NCBI RefSeq assembly: GCF_002307355.1
Contig: NZ_CP017481.1
Span: 1,488,001-1,552,000 of the forward strand
Direction of reading: 5' to 3'
DNA: 64,000 nt
Source of the DNA: Pectobacterium polaris
GTDB lineage: Bacteria > Pseudomonadota > Gammaproteobacteria > Enterobacterales > Enterobacteriaceae
Shown here: positions 30,351 to 40,941 of the stretch, piece after piece
Layout: the number at the start of each line of letters is the position of its first letter
Position numbering within the stretch: position 1 is the stretch's first letter
Program-made: the position numbers and the translations under genes
Notes under the pieces: model-generated
Seen by the model: the letters and a program-made list of their open reading frames with translations, nothing else
What the model was told of the DNA's origin: nothing
The model's database searches: none

Positions 30351-31448
30351 TTATTGGGTAGGGAATTCCTGAATCGTCATTTGTAGTGTGATTTGCTTAT
30401 TATCGCGCTCAATGGTGACGGGAATGACGGTGCCGGGGCGTATTTCTGAAACCTGCTCCATGGTTTCAATAATCGAACGTGCAGGCTTATTGTTTACGCT
30501 CACGATGACGTCTTCGATACGAATCCCCGCTTTATCCGCTGGCCCACCTGAGTCGATAGTCTGAACAAGAATACCGGTTAATCGCCCCTGTGCATTACGG
30601 TTGTTGGTTGACGTGCTGTTCTCAAAGTTTTCGAGCTGTACGCCGTTGACGCCAAGATAGCCACGCACTACACGACCATCGCGGATGAGCTTGCCCATCA
30701 CTTTGGTCGCCAGCGCGACAGGAATGGCGAAGCTAATCCCTTCCGGCGTTTCGCCGTTGCTGCTTTTATCAAACGAGAGGGTATTAATCCCGACCAGCTC
30801 ACCAAGCGTATTGACCAGCGCACCACCGGAATTCCCGTGGTTGATGGATGCATCGGTTTGTAGCAAATTTTGTCGTCCTACCTGACTTTTTTGCTGACCG
30901 TACGTACTAAGGCTGACGCGACCAGTGGCGCTGATGACGCCCTGCGTGACGGTTTGCCCCAGATTGTAAGGATTGCCGATCGCCATCACGACATCGCCGA
31001 CGTGCGGTATGCGGTCTGGATTTATCGAAATAACGGGTAAATTGACGCCATCAATTTGCAACACCGCCAGGTCTGTCAGGCTATCGGAACCGATCACGCG
31101 GGCTTCGTACAGTCTGCCGTCTGACAGCTCTATCTGGATTTGCTGCACGTTATTAATCACATGCTTATTGGTTAAAATATACCCTTTCTCATTCATGATG
31201 ACGCCGGATCCGAGAGGATGAATGGTGACTTCGCTGGGGTTATCCGGCTTGGCAACCCGGTTATAAACGTTCACCACGGCAGGCGCCGCATGGCTGACGC
31301 CCTGATGGTAGCTTATAGGCGAACCATCAGTATTTCTGTCATTGCCTTTCAGAAATGACGAGCCAGACCCGACAAAGGGCAGTACGGCCAGAATAATACC
31401 GGCGACGAGGGCACCAAAGAGCGCTGAACGTAATAACTTAGCAAGCAT
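30351..31448 (-). CDS. degS: DegS, site-1 protease of the sigma-E pathway
   Basis: A 365-residue HtrA-family protease anchored by an N-terminal membrane helix (about 8-27). The triad is His96 (TNKHVINN), Asp126 and Ser207 (NHGNSGGA), with one PDZ domain (about 265-355) that senses misfolded porins and then cuts RseA. It lies just downstream of degQ on the same strand, with 137 bases between them. Confidence 0.97.
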   Translation of the reverse strand: MLAKLLRSALFGALVAGIILAVLPFVGSGSSFLKGNDRNTDGSPISYHQGVSHAAPAVVNVYNRVAKPDNPSEVTIHPLGSGVIMNEKGYILTNKHVINNVQQIQIELSDGRLYEARVIGSDSLTDLAVLQIDGVNLPVISINPDRIPHVGDVVMAIGNPYNLGQTVTQGVISATGRVSLSTYGQQKSQVGRQNLLQTDASINHGNSGGALVNTLGELVGINTLSFDKSSNGETPEGISFAIPVALATKVMGKLIRDGRVVRGYLGVNGVQLENFENSTSTNNRNAQGRLTGILVQTIDSGGPADKAGIRIEDVIVSVNNKPARSIIETMEQVSEIRPGTVIPVTIERDNKQITLQMTIQEFPTQ

Positions 31449-31502
31449 GGCCGTGATTTACTGTGGAAAAAGGGAGATAAAGGGAGGATATCACGAGAAG
31501 TT

Positions 31503-31533
31503 CGGACACCGCATGGCTCGGTGTCCGATTTTT
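31503..31533 (+). terminator. Plus-strand terminator between degQ and degS
   Basis: CGGACACC / GGTGTCCG arms around a 9-base loop, followed by ATTTTTT on the plus strand only. Both flanking genes run on the minus strand, so its orientation is unexpected. Confidence 0.6.
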
Positions 31534-31585
31534 TAACATTAGCGATGTTCTTGCCAGTTAAGTTGCCGAAAAAGACGGCAAGTGA

Positions 31586-32956
<1,371 letters not shown>

Positions 32957-33173
32957 TGTTATTAACTCTCTCACGGCCTGCGGATGAATAAAACGATGAT
33001 ATATAAACTTAAAGACACGGTGAAGAGTCAGACTGGCGATCAATGTGTAAAGTTCACTGCTGTTTCGTCAGCAGATTGTAACTATCGCTTTTTTAATGCG
33101 TGATCGGGCGATGACAGCCTGCGGTACGCGTCTTAAACGTACAAGCGTTTTAAGCGTAGAACAAGAGAGGGGA

Positions 33174-33200
33174 AAGCGTGAGACAGAAAGCCTCACGCTT
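33174..33200 (-). terminator. Hairpin downstream of zapG
   Basis: AAGCGTGAG / CTCACGCTT, 9-bp arms, just after the zapG stop on the minus strand. The T-run is poor (CCCCTCTCTTGTTCT), so this is a weak terminator call. Confidence 0.45.
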
Positions 33201-33214
33201 AGGGGGAAACTGAA

Positions 33215-33619
33215 TTACTTGCGAATTGGGCGTTCGCCACGCAGCAGGCCTGATGCTCCGTCGGAATAATCGCGCGGCGGCATGTTCACCGGAGCCTGAT
33301 CGTTATCCGCTTCTGATTCGGTCAGACGATATTTAAACGGATTATCCTGACCGGGAACGTGAGGTAACAGGTTATTGGAGCTTTTCGCCATGTGCTGATA
33401 AAGCTGACGATAATCATCCGCCATGTTATCCAACAGCTCCGCACTGCGGGCGAAGTGACCCACCAATTCCTGACGATAATCTTCCAGTTCGGTTTTGCTT
33501 TTCTCCAGCTCATTCTGCAATACCTGCTGTTGCCGCAGCTTACGGTTACCAAAGCGCATGGCGACAGCACCAATAATGATACCGACAACTAAACCTATCA
33601 GCGCATACTCCCAAGTCAT
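33215..33619 (-). CDS. zapG: ZapG (YhcB), cell-envelope and division protein
   Basis: A 134-residue protein with one N-terminal membrane helix (about 5-22), a coiled coil (about 26-85) and a polar tail. YhcB coordinates cell-wall and envelope synthesis with division and interacts with divisome proteins in E. coli. It is divergent from zapE, 215 bases away. Confidence 0.92.
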   Translation of the reverse strand: MTWEYALIGLVVGIIIGAVAMRFGNRKLRQQQVLQNELEKSKTELEDYRQELVGHFARSAELLDNMADDYRQLYQHMAKSSNNLLPHVPGQDNPFKYRLTESEADNDQAPVNMPPRDYSDGASGLLRGERPIRK

Positions 33620-33834
33620 AATAGCTCCTATTTTGACGTCGTTGTCCCGTAGGGTTTTTCACTTAATAATAGTCACTATAACCGTTAACCTTGCCTGAGT
33701 GGAATCCTGATACTCGATGACAGAAAGGAATGTTGACCTACCGCAGACATCAAGGTTGTTAACTGCGACGATTACGGCTTAAATCGACGACAACACACAG
33801 CAAAACACGACTAACTTTTTTCTCAGGGATTGCG

Positions 33835-34992
33835 ATGGCTATGGTTATTCCACAGACAACACAGCAGCAAACAACACCCTTGGCGCTTTATCAGCAGGCG
33901 CTTTCCGCTGGTGAATATCAGCCGGACGAGGTGCAACGGCAAACCGTTGTGCGCCTGGAGGCGATACATCAGGCGTTATGTGAACGTGCTGCTGATGGCG
34001 ATACGGGGACATCCGAGCGCGTGGGGAAATGGCGTAGCTGGCTGGGGCGGCGTAATAAACGTGAATCTGCGCCGGTTCAAGGGCTGTACATGTGGGGCGG
34101 CGTCGGGCGCGGTAAAACCTGGCTGATGGATATGTTTTTCCACAGCTTGCCTGCTGAGCGAAAAATGCGTCTGCATTTTCATCGTTTTATGCTGCGTGTG
34201 CATGAAGAACTGAACCAGTTTCAGGGGCAGGAAAATCCGCTGGAGAAAGTGGCCGACGGTTTTAAAGCCGAAACGGATGTGCTGTGCTTCGATGAATTTT
34301 TCGTCTCTGACATTACCGATGCGATGCTGTTGGCTGAACTGCTGCGTGCGCTGTTTGCCCGTGGCATTTCATTGGTGGCGACGTCGAATATTCCGCCAGA
34401 CGATCTCTACCGTAATGGGCTGCAACGCGCGCGTTTTCTGCCTGCGATTGAGCTGATTAAGCAGTATTGTGAAGTGCGTAATGTCGATGCGGGTATCGAT
34501 TACCGTCTGCGTACGCTGACGCAGGCACACCTTTATCTCTCGCCGCTGAATGAAGAGACAGATGCTGCGATGCAGCAGATGTTTACCCGCCTGACCGGGA
34601 AACCGTGGCAGACGCCGGGGCCGGTGCTGGAGATCAATCATCGTCCCTTATCGACACTTGGCGTGAGTGACGGCGTATTGGCGGTCGATTTCCACACGCT
34701 GTGTACCGAAGCACGTAGCCAGAATGATTACATCGCACTTTCACGTCTCTACCACACAATGCTGTTGCACAATGTGACGGTGATGGAAACGAAGGAAGAG
34801 AATACCGCCCGCCGTTTTCTGGCGCTGGTGGACGAGTGCTACGATCGCCGTATCAAATTGATTATTTCTGCGCAGGCATCGATGTTTGATATCTATCAGG
34901 GAGAACACCTGAAATTTGAATATCAGCGCTGTTTATCCCGTTTGCAGGAAATGCAAAGCGAAGAGTACTTGCGCCAACCCCATTTGGCGTAA
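33835..34992 (+). CDS. zapE: ZapE, divisome-associated ATPase
   Basis: A 385-residue AFG1-like P-loop ATPase. Walker A GGVGRGKT is at residues 88-95, and the Walker B VLCFDEFF follows. ZapE acts at the Z-ring late in division in E. coli. The start is ambiguous by a couple of codons (MAMVIPQ or MVIPQ). Conserved C-terminus FEYQRCLSRLQEMQSEEYL. Confidence 0.94.
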   Translation: MAMVIPQTTQQQTTPLALYQQALSAGEYQPDEVQRQTVVRLEAIHQALCERAADGDTGTSERVGKWRSWLGRRNKRESAPVQGLYMWGGVGRGKTWLMDMFFHSLPAERKMRLHFHRFMLRVHEELNQFQGQENPLEKVADGFKAETDVLCFDEFFVSDITDAMLLAELLRALFARGISLVATSNIPPDDLYRNGLQRARFLPAIELIKQYCEVRNVDAGIDYRLRTLTQAHLYLSPLNEETDAAMQQMFTRLTGKPWQTPGPVLEINHRPLSTLGVSDGVLAVDFHTLCTEARSQNDYIALSRLYHTMLLHNVTVMETKEENTARRFLALVDECYDRRIKLIISAQASMFDIYQGEHLKFEYQRCLSRLQEMQSEEYLRQPHLA

Positions 34993-35657
<665 letters not shown>

Positions 35658-35669
35658 TCGGGATTATAG

Positions 35670-36065
<396 letters not shown>

Positions 36066-36100
36066 TTTCTGGCTGCTTTGCAGCGAAATCAATGCAAAAA

Positions 36101-36127
36101 ACCCGGTGCTGGTCACTGGGTTTTTTT
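36101..36127 (+). terminator. Terminator after rpsI
   Basis: ACCCGGTG / CACTGGGT arms (one G-T pair) followed by seven T residues, 36 bases after the rpsI stop. Confidence 0.85.
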
Positions 36128-36153
36128 ATGTCTCAGCCGCGCTGTAGGCTACC

Positions 36154-36191
36154 AATGCAAAAGACCACCTCAAGAGGTGGTCTTTTGCATT
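36154..36191. terminator. Bidirectional terminator, 18-bp perfect inverted repeat
   Basis: AATGCAAAAGACCACCTC and its exact complement are separated by AA. A TCTTTTGC run follows the G+C stem on either strand. It lies between rpsI and the convergent transporter gene and can stop transcription from both sides. Confidence 0.8.
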
Positions 36192-36228
36192 TAGAATGTA
36201 GCGTTTACCTTTACTGCGAGGATGTCTG

Positions 36229-37557
36229 CTATTCCGTTGCGTTTTTTACATCATGCAGGTCACGATCTTTGACTTCTGGCATCAAAAGGGCGGATAGCAA
36301 GCCAATGCAGGAGTAGCAAATTAACATCACAGCGATGGGATACCAGGACCCCGTTATTTGGCAAAAAATACCCGCTAACAAAGGACCGAGCCCCGTAGCG
36401 AATAACCCGCCGATCTCTTTGGAGATTGCCATTTGGGAGAAGCGGTTTTTTGAACCGAACATCTCTGCCATCGTGATCCCTTCGATTGCTGCTTGCCCCA
36501 ACACCGCGATGTTATGAATGAGGATTAAGCATACCGTTATCGTGGCAACTGCCTGCTCTTTATTCACGATGATTGAAATCATCGGATAAGCGAGAAGAAT
36601 AGAGCCCAGCGTCAGGATAATATAAGGAATGCGGCGTCCGATTCTATCTGATAGCCACCCCATCAATGGGATTGTCAGAAAGCCGATGACTGAACTAATC
36701 ATGATGGCATCGGTTGGAACGGCCTTGTTAAAGAGTAGCGTTTGTACCATGTAGCCAGCTAGGAAAGTCTGGATAATGCCCGAGTTCCCCGCCTGTCCGA
36801 AGCGAAGACCTGTTGCAATCCAAAACGCTTTCCCTTTTAGCAAAGACCAAAAAGGAGTGGGCTGGTGGGCGACTTCTTCTGTTTCCTGTACCCCTTCAAA
36901 TACCGGGCTTTCTTTCAGATTCAGACGTAACCAGATAGCAAACCCCATCACCACGAAACTCGCAAGGAAGGGAAGACGCCATGCCCAATCAATGATCTCT
37001 TCATTGCTAAAGAGGTAAAACATCGCAGCCCAAATGGCCGTTGCGCTCAATGTTCCGCAGTTGGTTCCCATTGCAACCAGCGAGGCAATAATGCCTTTTT
37101 TACCCTTAGGTGCATATTCTGCCAGCATGGTACTGGCACCAGAGATCTCTGCACCGGCACCCAGTCCCTGAATCACTCTGAGCAATACCAATAGAATCGG
37201 TGCCAGAATACCAACCTGCTGGTAAGTCGGGAGTGCGCCTATTAATGTGGTACAAACCCCCATTAATGCAATAGTAATAAACAGAACCTTTTTCCTGCCT
37301 ACTCTATCTCCCATTTTCCCGAAGAAGACGGCACCGACAATACGGGCAATGTATCCTGCACCGTAGGTTCCCATCGCGAGAATTAATGCCATAGCAGCCG
37401 ATTGTTCAGGGAAGAAAATTTCATGGAAGACCAGTGCGGCACCAAGAGAATAGAGCTGGAAATCCATGAATTCTAGTGTGGTACCGAGCCAGCCAGAAAC
37501 GGATGCCCTGGCAAGATCGGAGGTGCTTCTTTTAACCTTAACTGGAGATGAGTTCAT
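36229..37557 (-). CDS. MHS-type MFS transporter of the idonate/gluconate locus
   Basis: A 442-residue major facilitator protein with 12 predicted membrane helices, of the metabolite:H+ symporter type (ShiA/YhjE-like). The family loops GKMGDRVGRKKV (between helices 2 and 3) and GWLSDRIGRR (between 8 and 9) are clear. It is last in a minus-strand unit after the SDR and idnD-like genes, with gaps of 110-210 bases. The likely cargo is the sugar acid handled by those enzymes (inference). It is not an IdnT/GntP-type permease, the carrier used in E. coli. Confidence 0.8.
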   Translation of the reverse strand: MNSSPVKVKRSTSDLARASVSGWLGTTLEFMDFQLYSLGAALVFHEIFFPEQSAAMALILAMGTYGAGYIARIVGAVFFGKMGDRVGRKKVLFITIALMGVCTTLIGALPTYQQVGILAPILLVLLRVIQGLGAGAEISGASTMLAEYAPKGKKGIIASLVAMGTNCGTLSATAIWAAMFYLFSNEEIIDWAWRLPFLASFVVMGFAIWLRLNLKESPVFEGVQETEEVAHQPTPFWSLLKGKAFWIATGLRFGQAGNSGIIQTFLAGYMVQTLLFNKAVPTDAIMISSVIGFLTIPLMGWLSDRIGRRIPYIILTLGSILLAYPMISIIVNKEQAVATITVCLILIHNIAVLGQAAIEGITMAEMFGSKNRFSQMAISKEIGGLFATGLGPLLAGIFCQITGSWYPIAVMLICYSCIGLLSALLMPEVKDRDLHDVKNATE

Positions 37558-37770
37558 AGTGTCACCATATGATTATTAGATTTAATTCAATATGTGGTGA
37601 GGTATAAATACCTGGTGGCACACACGAAAAATCATTTCCAGACAAGGTGTGGAAATAATTAATCGATAGAAGAATAAGAAAAACACCACATCTTGATTTT
37701 TGGTCAACAGCGTATTGTCAGCATTCCTTTGCCGTATTCTTCCGATTTAAAATTAAAGGTGATGTCTTTA

Positions 37771-38817
37771 TTAAAATTTAACGAGTACTTTTGAGGAAAT
37801 ATTTTTATCACTCGCAGCAATTAATGCATCTTCAACATCATGATAAGAATATTCAGCGGAGATAATGGGTTGTGGATTTATAATACCTTTCTCCAACCAT
37901 TTAACCGCAGTAGCAAATTCATTAATGAATCGGAATGATCCTTTCCAGGTGAGTTCTTTTACTAGCATTTGTGCAACGGGATATTGAACAGGGTTTGGCC
38001 CCATACCAATTTGTACAATCAAACCATTAGGGCGTGTCGCAAAGACCGATGAGGCGATTGCCGCAGGCGCACCGCTGGCCTCGAATGTCACATCAAAGTA
38101 GCCTTTATTTTGGTTATAGATTTCCATTGCACTTTCATCAAGCGGATTGACGGAGGCATCGGCTCCCATTTCCAGCGCGATGTTTCTGCACCGTTCACTG
38201 ATGTCGGACGCGACAATCTCTACGGCGCCTGAGGCTTTCGCTGCGGCAATCGTCAAAGCACCAATAGGACCCGCACCGATGACCAGAACTTTTTTACCGA
38301 CCAGGCTGCCGGCGACGTTGATGGCATGAATAACAACCGCCGTTGGTTCCGCAAGTGCCATAATTTGCGAAGGGACATTTTCGTCATAGGGATAGCACTG
38401 CTGTGCGGAAACCGTGACATATTGAGCAAAACCGCCGTGTACGTGCGGATTAAATTGGGCGCTTCCCATGAATCGCATACTAGGGCATTCGTTCTGCTTG
38501 CCTTCCAGACAATACTCACATTTGTTGCAAGGCTGGGAAGGATTGATCGCCACTTTTTGGCCGACTTTTAATTGGCTATTAGCTGGTGCCTGATGAATTC
38601 TTCCAACGAACTCGTGACCAATGATCATGGGATGTTTTATTACAGATAAACCGGCATGGCCTTCATGATAATAATGAATGTCTGAACCACAAATACCGCC
38701 GCACTCAACGTTAACGACAATATCGTTTTCGGTATAATTCAGTTCACGACTTTCTATTTTTACGTCTTTTTTTCCATGAACAATACATGCATCAAAGGTA
38801 AGTGTATCTTGTTTCAT
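37771..38817 (-). CDS. idnD: L-idonate 5-dehydrogenase-like zinc enzyme
   Basis: A 348-residue zinc-dependent medium-chain dehydrogenase closest to E. coli IdnD, which oxidises L-idonate to 5-keto-D-gluconate. Catalytic zinc ligands Cys43, His68 and Glu69 are present, as are the structural zinc cysteines at 97, 100, 103 and 111. The NAD-binding GAGPIG is at 181-186. It resembles E. coli IdnD along its full length, but other polyol substrates (for example sorbitol) are possible. The adjacent IdnO-like gene supports the idonate role. Confidence 0.82.
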   Translation of the reverse strand: MKQDTLTFDACIVHGKKDVKIESRELNYTENDIVVNVECGGICGSDIHYYHEGHAGLSVIKHPMIIGHEFVGRIHQAPANSQLKVGQKVAINPSQPCNKCEYCLEGKQNECPSMRFMGSAQFNPHVHGGFAQYVTVSAQQCYPYDENVPSQIMALAEPTAVVIHAINVAGSLVGKKVLVIGAGPIGALTIAAAKASGAVEIVASDISERCRNIALEMGADASVNPLDESAMEIYNQNKGYFDVTFEASGAPAAIASSVFATRPNGLIVQIGMGPNPVQYPVAQMLVKELTWKGSFRFINEFATAVKWLEKGIINPQPIISAEYSYHDVEDALIAASDKNISSKVLVKF

Positions 38818-38926
38818 ATTGATACCTCTAAAATAATATAGTGTGGTTTTCCTTTATCGCGGTGTAGGGAATTAAAACCACACGTTGACTTATCAATCAT
38901 CTCTGACGAATATCGATTTCTGAGAA

Positions 38927-39700
38927 TCAGAGTACTGCTAACCATCCGCCATCGACATAGATGACCTGACCATTGATATAATTCGATGCTTCAGCAGACA
39001 GGAAAATAGCCGTACCGATAAGTTCTTCGGTTTTTCCCCAGCGTTTAGTTGGGTTGCTACTTTTGACCCACTTGTCGAATTCGACATCTTTAATCAAGGC
39101 TTCATTCATGTCGGTTAGTATGTAGCCGGGACCGATTGCGTTCGCTTGAATGTTATATTCTGCCCATTCCGCCGACATGGAGCGCGTCAACATTTTGATT
39201 CCGCCTTTAGCCGCGGTATAAGGTGCGACGGTAGGACGTGCTTGTTCACTGGTCAGTGAACAGATATTGATAAATTTGCCGCCGCGGCCGCGTTTTATCA
39301 TGCGGATTGCAGCCTCGCGCGAGACGAGGAATGTCCCTGTCAGGTGAATGTCCATGACGCGCTGCCAGTCCTGTAGCGCGAGGTCGACTAACGGTTGACG
39401 ATGCTGGATCCCTGCGTTATTAATCACAATGTCGATTTCTATACCAGCGGCATCCATCAGGTTGAATGCATTGACGATCTGGTCTTCTTTTGAGACATCA
39501 ATCACGTAACCTTTGGCGTTATAGCCCTTTGCCGTTAGCTTTTCTACCGCCTCGTTCAGCGTTTCTTCTCTGATGTCGCTGAGTACAATGGCGGCACCCG
39601 CTGATGCGAGTCCTTCTGCATAGGAAAAGCCGAGGCCTCTTGCAGAACCGGTAATGAGTGCAGTTTTCCCTGATAGATCAAATAGTTTTGCGGCATCCAT
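38927..39700 (-). CDS. idnO: Gluconate 5-dehydrogenase-like SDR
   Basis: A 257-residue short-chain dehydrogenase. GSARGLG at 18-24 binds the cofactor, NNAG is at 94-97, and the catalytic set is Ser148, Tyr161, Lys165. Resembles IdnO, which reduces 5-keto-D-gluconate to D-gluconate. ATG at 39700 is chosen since AAGGAG lies 9 bases upstream; a TTG two codons earlier is too close. First gene of the minus-strand unit, divergent from the GntR regulator. A related keto-sugar-acid substrate is possible. Confidence 0.8.
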   Translation of the reverse strand: MDAAKLFDLSGKTALITGSARGLGFSYAEGLASAGAAIVLSDIREETLNEAVEKLTAKGYNAKGYVIDVSKEDQIVNAFNLMDAAGIEIDIVINNAGIQHRQPLVDLALQDWQRVMDIHLTGTFLVSREAAIRMIKRGRGGKFINICSLTSEQARPTVAPYTAAKGGIKMLTRSMSAEWAEYNIQANAIGPGYILTDMNEALIKDVEFDKWVKSSNPTKRWGKTEELIGTAIFLSAEASNYINGQVIYVDGGWLAVL

Positions 39701-39758
39701 TATCAACTCCTTAACTGATTATTGAGCGGTGAATAGGTTATTTTTTAAGAGGTAGTAT

Positions 39759-39784
39759 TGTCATACATCATGTTGTCATACAAC
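39759..39784. promoter_or_regulatory. Two copies of the TGTCATACA motif upstream of idnO and the GntR gene
   Basis: TGTCATACA occurs at 39759-39767 and TGTCATACAAC at 39774-39784, 15 bases apart, in the gap between the divergent regulator and idnO. The same 11-mer lies upstream of the dehydratase gene at 40883-40893. The FadR-type regulator encoded here is the likely binder (inference). Confidence 0.55.
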
Positions 39785-39880
39785 TAACGAGTGGAAGTGA
39801 TGGTGTCGCTTTGTTATACTTCAATCAACAGTCAAAGCGTTTTTTTGTGATCATGATTCCAATAATTGATTTGAGGCGTT

Positions 39881-40585
39881 ATGGACAATATAGAATCAAT
39901 ACCAAGAAATAATATTGCTGAAGCCGTCTATCAGAAGATGCAGAAAAAAATACTCAGCGGCGAGTGGAAACAGGGTGAGAAATTACCGTCTGAGTTTGAA
40001 TTAAGTGAAGCTTTTGAAGTAAGTAGAACGAGTATTCGCAGTGCGGTTCAAAAATTGAGGAACCTGGGAATCATCTATACCAAACATGGTCGAGGTTCTT
40101 TTGTTTCAAATGAACTTGAAAGCTTCCGTATGCAGGCGAATGACAAGCCGATTCTTCACCTGACGAAAGGTGAATTCATGGACATGATGGTGTTTCGGCA
40201 AACGGTGGAATTTAAGTGCATCGAGCTGGCGGCAAAAAATGCAACGGATGAGGATATTGCTCTTATAGAAGATGCACTTAACCGAATGCTGGTCAACAAA
40301 AACGACTATAAAAAATACTCTCAGGCCGACCTGGATTTCCACATGGCGATTATCAATGCGGCGCACAATAAAGTATTTTCACATGCCATTAAGTATGTGA
40401 AAGGTATGTACTATTTCTATCTGGAAGAGTTAAATCGAGTGTTAGGTATAACGCTAGATAGTATTGACGCGCATATCAAAATTTTTATGGCGATCAAAAA
40501 CCGTGATATTGAAACCGCTAAGCTATGTCTGGATCAGGCAATGGAATGTAACATTGTTATGATCAACAACCTTGATAATAACTAA
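39881..40585 (+). CDS. FadR-subfamily GntR regulator
   Basis: A 234-residue regulator with an N-terminal winged helix (about 10-76, KLPSEFELSEAFEVSRTSIR) and a C-terminal FCD ligand domain (about 97-225, DLDFHMAIINAA with further His residues typical of metal-binding FCD). Such proteins often sense sugar acids. It lies between the idnO-idnD-transporter unit and the dehydratase, both of which carry TGTCATACA motifs upstream. Its effector is unknown; a gluconate or idonate derivative is plausible. Notably A+T-rich compared with core genes nearby. Confidence 0.85.
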   Translation: MDNIESIPRNNIAEAVYQKMQKKILSGEWKQGEKLPSEFELSEAFEVSRTSIRSAVQKLRNLGIIYTKHGRGSFVSNELESFRMQANDKPILHLTKGEFMDMMVFRQTVEFKCIELAAKNATDEDIALIEDALNRMLVNKNDYKKYSQADLDFHMAIINAAHNKVFSHAIKYVKGMYYFYLEELNRVLGITLDSIDAHIKIFMAIKNRDIETAKLCLDQAMECNIVMINNLDNN

Positions 40586-40941
40586 CGCGTAAATATCGCC
40601 CTATTTCTCAGGCCGCTTACCGCTTCTTTTATTCGTATGTCAGTAACGGCCTGCTGGTGCTTGCTTTGCAGCATCGGCAATTTTTTCGGCATCGGAAATT
40701 GATATTACTTCGCGGTATTTTTGTATCTGAAATGTGCCCGTAGTGATCCACTATTTATCTAATTTATTAGAATTATTACCTTTAGCGACATCCTCTTTCA
40801 GCCCGCTGTACTTCCCTGTTTTCTCTTCGATATAAGTTGCTTTTATTTTTTTCTTTTGATAGTAATACCTCAAGAAGTATGATGTCATACAACAAATGAG
40901 ATTCTACATAATCTGATTGTGGCTATCACAGGAGTTTTTGA
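40586..40941. other. Intergenic region, GntR gene to dehydratase
   Basis: 356 A+T-rich bases without a credible gene. The only distinct element is the palindrome GTATGATGTCATAC at 40877-40890. The promoter of the dehydratase gene must lie here. Confidence 0.6.
40877..40893. promoter_or_regulatory. Palindromic operator candidate of the dehydratase gene
   Basis: GTATGA-TG-TCATAC is a perfect inverted repeat, and its right half extends to TGTCATACAAC, exactly shared with the site at 39774-39784. It lies 49-65 bases upstream of the start codon. Confidence 0.6.
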
